Below are positions 1 through 5,371 of a DNA stretch of 9,700 bases, one piece after another. Both the position numbers and the translations under genes were made by a program. Position 1 is the stretch's first letter. Each line of letters begins with the position of its first letter. The notes beneath the pieces are model-generated. The model worked only from the letters and a program-made list of their open reading frames with translations. It was not told where the DNA came from and made no database searches. This DNA is from an uncultured Gammaproteobacteria bacterium (GTDB lineage Bacteria > Pseudomonadota > Gammaproteobacteria > UBA9214), in assembly GCA_905480065.1 (NCBI GenBank), contig CAJQOV010000104.1, forward strand, positions 1-9,700. The letters run 5' to 3'.

Positions 1-294
1 GTAGGGTGCACGCACACGAATCGCCTCACCCTCCTGGCTGGCCACGCAGCCACCCACACCGATCACCAGGCCGGGACGGCGCTGCTTGAGTTCCTTCCAG
101 CGACCCAGCTCGGAAAATACCTTTTCCTGTGCTTTTTCACGGATCGAGCAGGTATTGAGCAGCAGCACGTCCGCCTGCAGCGGATCCTGCGTCAGCTGCA
201 TATGATGGGAATCCACCAGCACGTCCGCCATGCGCGCGGAGTCGTACTCGTTCATCTGGCAACCGTGGGTCTTGATATACAGCTTGTGGGTCAT
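1..294 (-). CDS. miaB: MiaB, tRNA-2-methylthio-N6-dimethylallyladenosine synthase (N-terminal part, cut by window edge)
   Basis: Radical-SAM methylthiotransferase (EC 2.8.4.3) that adds a methylthio group to i6A37 of tRNAs reading UNN codons. Only the first 98 residues are inside the window; the frame runs open off the left edge. The fragment is the N-terminal UPF0004 domain. It has the KTHGCQMNEYDS start, LLLNTCSIREKAQEKVF and GVGGCVASQEGE blocks, with the three conserved cysteines at residues 12, 49 and 83 that ligate the auxiliary [4Fe-4S] cluster. The block around Cys12 is KTHGCQMN where E. coli has KTWGCQMN. The ATG at 292-294 matches the E. coli MiaB N-terminus. No Shine-Dalgarno precedes it; a TATATT hexamer lies 6 nt upstream. 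The gene lies about 95 bp downstream of rnpB on the same strand, and no terminator is visible between them. The radical-SAM CxxxCxxC motif and TRAM domain would lie outside the window. Confidence 0.96.
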   Translation of the reverse strand, partial: MTHKLYIKTHGCQMNEYDSARMADVLVDSHHMQLTQDPLQADVLLLNTCSIREKAQEKVFSELGRWKELKQRRPGLVIGVGGCVASQEGEAIRVRAPY

Positions 295-300
295 GTGCCC

Positions 301-306
301 AATATA
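301..306 (-). promoter_or_regulatory. Possible miaB -10 element, leaderless geometry
   Basis: On the minus strand TATATT is followed by exactly 6 nt (GGGCAC) and then the miaB ATG, so transcription would start at or next to the A of ATG. No convincing -35 hexamer is visible 16-18 bp upstream and there is no TGn extension, so this is the weakest of the three similar sites in the window. Confidence 0.35.
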
Positions 307-388
307 ACTGATTCGGCGCCGCGCACGCCACGCCAAACCGTCGGGGCCCGGGGTTGCGCGCGTTGTTTTGGTACGCCGGGCGGATGAA

Positions 389-739
389 AGGAGGGAGTCG
401 GCCGGTAAGCCGGGTTCTGTCGTGGACAGTCATTCATCTGGGCGCTGCGTCACCGCAGGCCTCAAGCAACCTACCCGGGAACCGTACGGGCCGCACGATC
501 GTTCCCCTATTTGGTCTTGCTCCAGGTGGGGTTTACCCTGCCACGCCTGTTACCAGGCGCGCGGTGCGCTCTTACCGCACCATTTCACCCTTACCTGCGC
601 GCTCGCAAGCGCAGCAGGCGGTATATTTTCTGTGGCACTAGCCATGGACTCGCGTCCTCCAGGAATTACCTGGCACCTTGCCCTGTGGAGCCCGGACTTT
701 CCTCCCCGCTTGCGCGGCGCGACTGTCTGGCCGACTCCC
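389..739 (-). ncRNA. rnpB: RNase P RNA, bacterial class A
   Basis: Catalytic RNA of ribonuclease P (EC 3.1.26.5), which with the RnpA protein removes 5' leaders from pre-tRNAs. The minus strand carries the diagnostic conserved blocks in order. These are AGACAGTC; GAGGAAAGTCCGGGCTCC (P4 5' side, about 687-704); AGGTAAGGGTGAAA; GGTAAGAGCGCACC; GGGTAAACCCCACC (the L15 GGU that pairs with tRNA CCA, near 535-537); GACCAAATAGGGG; and AGATGAATGACTGTCCACG with ACAGAACCCGGCTTA at the 3' side. Helix P1 closes between GGGAGTCGGCC (729-739) and GGCCGACTCCC (393-403). This gives a 5' end at 739 and a 3' end near 389, so about 350 nt against 377 in E. coli. The shortfall is largely in P3, reduced here to CCGC-GCAA-GCGG (706-717). 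The exact mature 3' end is inferred by analogy with E. coli. Confidence 0.97.
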
Positions 740-745
740 GCGTCA

Positions 746-751
746 AGTATA
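746..751 (-). promoter_or_regulatory. rnpB promoter (-10 TATACT) with GC-rich discriminator
   Basis: TATACT on the minus strand is followed by a 6-nt discriminator TGACGC, which puts +1 at G739, the first base of helix P1. No good -35 is visible at 16-18 bp. The stretch CGAAAACTTTCC (775-786, minus sense), roughly 40 bp upstream of +1, could act as an UP-like element. A GGCCAT-N10-ATGGCC inverted repeat (752-773) fills the -10/-35 spacer. The GC-rich discriminator resembles promoters of stable RNA genes under stringent control; that regulation is inference. Confidence 0.6.
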
Positions 752-1000
752 GGCCATAGCCCGGCGCATGGCCGGGAAAGTTTTCGCGCCTGTGTCGAGG
801 CGGGGTGCAACACATGACAGCCGTGTTCACAAGGCATATACGGCATACCCGGTTCGGCTTGCGCCCTGCGCGATAGCGGTTTTGTTGTCGGGATGACGGT
901 CCCCGCTGACTCAAAACGCAGGCGTCAACTGCACTGCGACGACCAATGTCCCCAACAATCAGCAAAAAACGCATGCCGGACCTCCCGTCACGCTGGCGCA

Positions 1001-1029
1001 TGGCGATGCAAACGGTATAACGGTATAAT
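1001..1029 (+). promoter_or_regulatory. Probable ppc promoter with duplicated -10 element
   Basis: A perfect TATAAT at 1024-1029 has a weak -35 (TGGCGA, 1001-1006, 3 of 6 matches) at 17 bp spacing. An 8-bp tandem duplication, ACGGTATA twice at 1012-1027, creates a second -10-like TATAAC at 1016-1021. Predicted start of transcription is about 1036, 15 nt before the GTG at 1051 and 48 nt before the ATG at 1084. Confidence 0.55.
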
Positions 1030-1053
1030 GACTTTCCCTGAAGCAGAACAGTG

Positions 1054-1077
1054 GCCGCGCACTGGCGTGGCTTTTTT
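1054..1077 (+). terminator. Intrinsic-terminator-like hairpin in the ppc leader (possible attenuator)
   Basis: GCCGCGC (1054-1060), loop ACTG, and GCGTGGC (1065-1071) form a 7-bp stem with one G-U pair, followed directly by six T (1072-1077). It lies downstream of the predicted ppc promoter and ends 6 nt before the ATG at 1084. No plus-strand gene lies upstream for it to terminate. As an element of the ppc leader it could attenuate transcription. If translation instead starts at GTG 1051 the hairpin would be inside the coding region. Confidence 0.5.
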
Positions 1078-1083
1078 GTGGAC

Positions 1084-3915
1084 ATGCGCAAAGACTCTTC
1101 TCCCCTATTCGAACAATCCGGTGACAAGGAATTGCGCAGCCGGGTACGGCTGTTTGGCGATCTGCTGGGCGAGGTACTGCGCGAACATGCCGGCGAGGAT
1201 ATCCTCGCCACGGTGGAATCCCTGCGCAAGGGCTATATCCGCCTGCGCCGCGAGGAAAATCTGCGCCTGCGCGCACGCCTGACACAGGAAATCAGTGACC
1301 TTGACCCGAAAGTCCTGACCGATGTCATCCGCGCCTTCAATCTTTATTTCAGCCTGGTCAATATCGCCGAGGAAGCCTTCCAGCACCGCCAGCGCCGCAA
1401 ACAGGCACGCAAGTATGGCCTGCTCTGGATCGGTTCATTTCAGCGCACCCTGCAGGATTTCCATGCCAGTGGCATTGGCCCGGAACAGTTGCAGGATTTG
1501 CTCAACCAGTCGCTCTACCTGCCGGTATTCACTGCGCACCCGACCGAGGCCATCCGGCGCACCGTGATGGCCTCCTTGCGCCGCATCTTCCTGACCAGTG
1601 AAAAACTCGACGACATGCGCCTCGGCAAGGAAGACCGTGAGGCCGCCCAGCAACATCTCAAACAACAGATCCAGGTACTCTGGAAAACCGATGAGGTGCG
1701 CCTGCACAAGCCGGCGGTCGAGGATGAAATCCGCAACGGTCTGTACTACTTTCGCGAGAGCCTGTTTACGGCCATCCCGAAAACCTACCGTTACCTGGAA
1801 AAGGCCATGCATCATATCTACGGCGGGCGTAGCAACGCCGTTCAGGTGAAAGTACCGGGCGGCCTGATCCGCTTCGGCTCCTGGATCGGTGGTGATCGCG
1901 ACGGCAACCCGTTCGTAAAACCGGGCACCACCGCACTGGCACTGCGCCTGCAAATGCGCGAGATACTGGATACCTACCTGCAGCAAACCGCCGAACTGGG
2001 CTTGCGCCTCACCCATTCCGCCCACCTGTGCCGCTTCGCGCCTGCCTTTATGTACAGCCTGGAGCAGGAAGCGGAACGTTTCAGCCTGGCAGCGCATGAA
2101 TTCCCCGAGGGCTATCGTCACGAATTGTACCGGCGCAAGATTTTCATCATGCGCCACCGGCTGCGCCGCAACCTGGAAACCATCGACGCACGCATGGCGC
2201 AACCCGATACCACGTTCCCGAATGATCCCGCCGCCTACCGCAACGAGCAGGAGTTTCTGGATGACCTGCTGCTGATTCGCGATTCGCTGGTGGCCAGCGG
2301 CGATGGCGACGTCGCCAACGCCGAGCTGCAGGATCTGATCCGGCTGGTAGAGACGTTCGGTTTCTACCTGATGCATCTCGACGTCCGGCAGGAATCGACG
2401 CGTCATAGCGCTGCAGTCAGCGCTCTGTTCAGGCAACTGCCAGGCGCGCCCGATTACACGGCGCTGGACGAAGCGGCCCGGCAACAGGCGCTGAGCGCCA
2501 TGCTGCTGCAAGCGCCGCCCGCGATCGACCGTGAATCACTGGACGAGGCAACCCGCGAAACACTGGAAGTGTTCGATGTCATGCGTGATATGCAGCACGA
2601 AATCAGCAGCCAGGCATTTGGCAACTACATCATTTCCATGACCCACACGGCCAGTCACATTCTTGAGGTCATGTGGCTGGCGTGGCTGTGCGGACTGGCC
2701 GGGCTGCGCGACGGCAACTGCTTCTGCAACATCCGCATCGGCCCGCTGTTTGAAACCATTCACGACCTGGAACATATCGAGGTGGTGCTGTCGGAACTGC
2801 TGGGCAACGAAACCTACCGCGCGCTGCTCAACCAGTCCGGGCATTGCCAGGAAATCATGCTGGGATACTCCGACTCCTGCAAGGATGGCGGGATCCTTGC
2901 CTCCAACTGGAATCTCTACGAGGCGCAGAAAAAGATCATCGCGATTTGCGACCACTACGGCATCCGGGTGCGGCTGTTCCACGGTCGCGGCGGCACCATC
3001 GGGCGTGGCGGCGGACCAACCCACGAGGCGATCCTGTCACAGCCGCCCGGTACGGTGCATGGCCAGATCAAGTTCACCGAACAGGGCGAGGTATTGCGCT
3101 ACAAGTACAGTAACGCCGAAACCGCGGTGTACGAACTGTCGATGGGAATTACCGGCCTGCTCAAGGCCAGCACCGGCCTGATCCAGCCGGTGGTCGAGGA
3201 CCGCCGCGATTACATGGGTATCATGGACGAACTCACCGCGATCGGTGAACACTGTTACCGCGACCTGATCGACAACACGCCAGGCCTGTTCGACTATTTC
3301 TACGAGGTCACCCCGGTCAGCGAAATCGGCCTGATGAATATCGGTTCGCGTCCGTCTCACCGCAAGCAACTGGACCGCTCCAAGAACTCGATTCGCGCCA
3401 TACCCTGGGTATTCGGCTGGGCCCAGTCACGGCATACCCTGCCTGCCTGGTACGGCCTGGGCAGCGCGCTGCAAACCTGGCGCAACGATGACCCGGTACG
3501 GCTTGCCCGCTTGCAGGAAATGTACCGTGACTGGCCGTTCTTCCGTGCCCTGCTGAGCAATATCCAGATGGCGCTGTTCAAGGGCGAGATGAATATTGCG
3601 CACGAGTACACCCGGCTGGCGGGTGACCAGGAACTGGCCCAGCGCATCTTCCAGAAGATCCGCACGGAATACCAGCGCACCATTCAGCAGGTGCTGCAAG
3701 TCAGCGGCGCACACCAGCTGCTGGAGGAAAATCCGGTGCTTGGCCTGTCGCTGTACCGGCGTAATCCCTACCTCGATCCACTCAACAATATCCAGATCAC
3801 CCTGTTATCGCGCTACCGCGACAACAGCCAGGCGGCGAGTGCACGCGAGCAGTGGTTGCACCCCCTGCTGCGCTCCATCAATGCCATTGCCAGCGGCATG
3901 CGCAATACCGGGTAG
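1084..3915 (+). CDS. ppc: Phosphoenolpyruvate carboxylase
   Basis: Cytoplasmic, Mg-dependent enzyme (EC 4.1.1.31) that carboxylates PEP with bicarbonate to oxaloacetate and so replenishes the TCA cycle. From ATG 1084 it has 943 residues, about 60 more than E. coli (883). Diagnostic blocks: VFTAHPTEAIRRT with catalytic-site His152 (E. coli His138); GSWIGGDRDGNP (266-276); MLGYSDSCKDGG; LFHGRGGTIGRGGGP with Arg635 (E. coli Arg587); IGSRPSHRK; IPWVFGWAQSRHTLPAWYG; and the C-terminal GMRNTG, whose Asn is part of the E. coli aspartate-inhibitor site. The His and Arg offsets show the extra length is about 14 residues at the N-terminus and 34 between them. An in-frame GTG at 1051 would add 11 residues (MAAHWRGFFVD). 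I prefer 1084 because the E. coli N-terminus is shorter still, although neither start has a good Shine-Dalgarno. No strong terminator is seen after the stop. Confidence 0.98.
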   Translation: MRKDSSPLFEQSGDKELRSRVRLFGDLLGEVLREHAGEDILATVESLRKGYIRLRREENLRLRARLTQEISDLDPKVLTDVIRAFNLYFSLVNIAEEAFQHRQRRKQARKYGLLWIGSFQRTLQDFHASGIGPEQLQDLLNQSLYLPVFTAHPTEAIRRTVMASLRRIFLTSEKLDDMRLGKEDREAAQQHLKQQIQVLWKTDEVRLHKPAVEDEIRNGLYYFRESLFTAIPKTYRYLEKAMHHIYGGRSNAVQVKVPGGLIRFGSWIGGDRDGNPFVKPGTTALALRLQMREILDTYLQQTAELGLRLTHSAHLCRFAPAFMYSLEQEAERFSLAAHEFPEGYRHELYRRKIFIMRHRLRRNLETIDARMAQPDTTFPNDPAAYRNEQEFLDDLLLIRDSLVASGDGDVANAELQDLIRLVETFGFYLMHLDVRQESTRHSAAVSALFRQLPGAPDYTALDEAARQQALSAMLLQAPPAIDRESLDEATRETLEVFDVMRDMQHEISSQAFGNYIISMTHTASHILEVMWLAWLCGLAGLRDGNCFCNIRIGPLFETIHDLEHIEVVLSELLGNETYRALLNQSGHCQEIMLGYSDSCKDGGILASNWNLYEAQKKIIAICDHYGIRVRLFHGRGGTIGRGGGPTHEAILSQPPGTVHGQIKFTEQGEVLRYKYSNAETAVYELSMGITGLLKASTGLIQPVVEDRRDYMGIMDELTAIGEHCYRDLIDNTPGLFDYFYEVTPVSEIGLMNIGSRPSHRKQLDRSKNSIRAIPWVFGWAQSRHTLPAWYGLGSALQTWRNDDPVRLARLQEMYRDWPFFRALLSNIQMALFKGEMNIAHEYTRLAGDQELAQRIFQKIRTEYQRTIQQVLQVSGAHQLLEENPVLGLSLYRRNPYLDPLNNIQITLLSRYRDNSQAASAREQWLHPLLRSINAIASGMRNTG

Positions 3916-3945
3916 AACGGATCACCCTGATCGCGGCGGTTGGGT

Positions 3946-3951
3946 TATAGT
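3946..3951 (+). promoter_or_regulatory. Possible -10 element for the response-regulator gene
   Basis: TATAGT lies in the 74-bp gap after ppc and would start transcription near 3958, leaving a leader of about 32 nt that includes AGGA at 3975-3978 before ATG 3990. No good -35 is apparent, so read-through from ppc is an alternative. Confidence 0.3.
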
Positions 3952-3989
3952 AGGCAGCAGCACGGTCAAACGGCAGGATACGCCAGCAT

Positions 3990-5318
3990 ATGGATAAACG
4001 GCTCGCCCTGGTTGTCGATGACTCGCGAACGGCGCGCGAAACCCTGCAGCGCATGCTGGAGAAACACCAGCTGGCGGTTGCCACGCTGGACTCCGCACCG
4101 GCCGCGCTGGATTACCTGAAACAGCACACCCCGGACGTGATCTTCATGGATCACATGATGCCGGGCATGGACGGGTTCCAGGCCGTTGAGGCCATCAAGG
4201 GGAATCCGGACACCGCCACCATCCCGATCATGATGTACACCTCCAAGGAAGGAGACCTGTATGTCAGCCAGGCACGTGCACTCGGCGCCATGGGCATCCT
4301 GCCCAAACAGGTCCAGCCGGCCGAATTGTTCGAGGTACTCAACAAGCTCGGACTGGTCCGGGAACGGCGCAGCAAGTCGACGGCGGAAAACCGCTTCGTA
4401 CTGATCGATCCGCCGCAGGAAGTGGCGCTCTCGGCCGCCCGTGAGCAAATCACGGCAATTGCCGACCAGGCAGCCCGCGCGGTGCAGGCGCAGCACCCGG
4501 CAGCGGGGCAGCTTGCCGAACAGCTGGAAAGGTATCACCTGGAAATGCTGGAAAACCTGCACGAGCTGCGGAGCACGCTGGCACAACCAGTGAACAAACG
4601 ACCGGCATCCGAATGGCTGACAGCATTGCTGATCGTGGCGCTCATGCTGGTGCCATTGCTGTGGATCTTCCAGCAGGGTGAATCGACGCGCGGCGACCTG
4701 GACCAGGCAAACCGGCGCATCGCACAGCTGCTCGCCGAGGAACGGCAGCAGGTTACCAGCAAGGACTCGGAGAGTGCGGCACTGCGCGAGCAACTGCAGC
4801 ATCGCGACAACAATGCCCGGGCAAGGTCCGCACTGGTCTATGACAGCATTGCCTGGGGCATCAACCAGGGCAGCGCCTATGACATGGACCAGGAAACCTT
4901 TGGTGACGCGCGGTTGGCTATGCTGCAGGATCTGGCCAGCCGGTTACACGCACTTGGCTTCCACGGCATCGTGCAACTGGAATCCCACCTTGGCGAGTTC
5001 TGCCTGTCCGCCAGCAACAGCGACGGCCTGGAACTGGCTGCCCCGGACACCCCGGTCACCGAATGCGCCATGATCGGGCATCCCCAGCAGCAGTTACCCG
5101 GCGCCGGCGAACGTCAATCCATCGCGTTTGCGAATTTCATGGCCACCTCGCCATTGATTGGCCGCGGCGAAATTCGTATCGAAATTGAGCCCTACCTGTT
5201 CAGCCGTCCGCGCATCGACTACCCGCCACGGCAGAGTGACGTCACCGCACAGGACTGGAACCGCATTGCCGCGGCCAATAACCGGGTTGAGGTCAGGCTG
5301 CTGCCGGATGCGGAATAG
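3990..5318 (+). CDS. Membrane-tethered response regulator: receiver domain, one transmembrane helix, coiled coil, putative periplasmic domain
   Basis: 442 residues. Residues 4-122 form a CheY-like receiver domain with every key residue: acidic pair Asp10/Asp11, phosphoacceptor Asp54 (in FMDHMMPGMDG), Thr84 (MMYTSKEG) and Lys106 (LPKQ). It should accept phosphate from a histidine kinase; none is encoded nearby. Residues 145-200 look helical. A single hydrophobic span at 209-227 (WLTALLIVALMLVPLLWIF) has a KRP patch on its N-terminal side, predicting receiver inside and C-terminus in the periplasm. Residues 230-272 are a charged, Gln/Glu/Arg-rich likely coiled coil. Residues 280-442 match no family I recognise with confidence. 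The order YDMD, helix, GIVQLES, ERQSIAFANFM, GEIRIEIEP, final NNRVEVRLLP faintly follows OmpA-like peptidoglycan-binding domains, but the usual GHTD/GYTD motif is absent. There is no DNA-binding, GGDEF, EAL or kinase domain. Cys338 and Cys359 could form a disulfide. AGGA sits 11 nt before the ATG. Confidence 0.85.
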   Translation: MDKRLALVVDDSRTARETLQRMLEKHQLAVATLDSAPAALDYLKQHTPDVIFMDHMMPGMDGFQAVEAIKGNPDTATIPIMMYTSKEGDLYVSQARALGAMGILPKQVQPAELFEVLNKLGLVRERRSKSTAENRFVLIDPPQEVALSAAREQITAIADQAARAVQAQHPAAGQLAEQLERYHLEMLENLHELRSTLAQPVNKRPASEWLTALLIVALMLVPLLWIFQQGESTRGDLDQANRRIAQLLAEERQQVTSKDSESAALREQLQHRDNNARARSALVYDSIAWGINQGSAYDMDQETFGDARLAMLQDLASRLHALGFHGIVQLESHLGEFCLSASNSDGLELAAPDTPVTECAMIGHPQQQLPGAGERQSIAFANFMATSPLIGRGEIRIEIEPYLFSRPRIDYPPRQSDVTAQDWNRIAAANNRVEVRLLPDAE

Positions 5319-5371
5319 CCGCGCCGCACCACCCCAGCGCTGACCCGGGCATCGCCCTCCGCAGCAACCGC

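Larger units (their letters stand above)
740..1083. other. Divergent intergenic region between rnpB and ppc
   Basis: About 340 bp with no convincing coding sequence. The open frames here have no recognisable protein, no ribosome site and overlap rnpB or ppc. The region holds the rnpB promoter with its inverted repeat at the left end. At the right end are a duplicated -10-like element, the ppc promoter and a terminator-like hairpin. I see nothing recognisable between about 800 and 1000. Confidence 0.7.

Noticed and set aside
368..817. Open frames across the rnpB locus on either strand
   Set aside because: The sequence is structurally constrained RNase P RNA and its products resemble no protein.
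666..1229. A 187-codon open frame on the minus strand across the rnpB-ppc intergenic region
   Set aside because: It overlaps both rnpB and the start of ppc, its product is Arg/Ser-rich without recognisable domains, and no ribosome site precedes it.
1435..2511. A 358-codon open frame antisense to ppc
   Set aside because: It lies wholly inside the unmistakable ppc gene on the opposite strand, has no recognisable domain, and is expected from GC-rich codon bias.
2663..3181. A 172-codon open frame in another frame of ppc
   Set aside because: Low-complexity Arg/Ala/Ser/Cys-rich product typical of a shadow frame; ppc covers it with all its catalytic motifs.
3919..3932. GATCA-CCC-TGATC inverted repeat after ppc as a terminator
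   Set aside because: Only 5 bp, AT-containing, and no T-run follows, so it is too weak to call.
3966..4802. A 278-codon open frame antisense to the response-regulator gene
   Set aside because: His/Gln/Arg-rich shadow of a clear receiver domain on the plus strand.
5319..5371. Bidirectional terminator between the two convergent genes
   Set aside because: No stem with a flanking T- or A-run could be found in the 53 bp.
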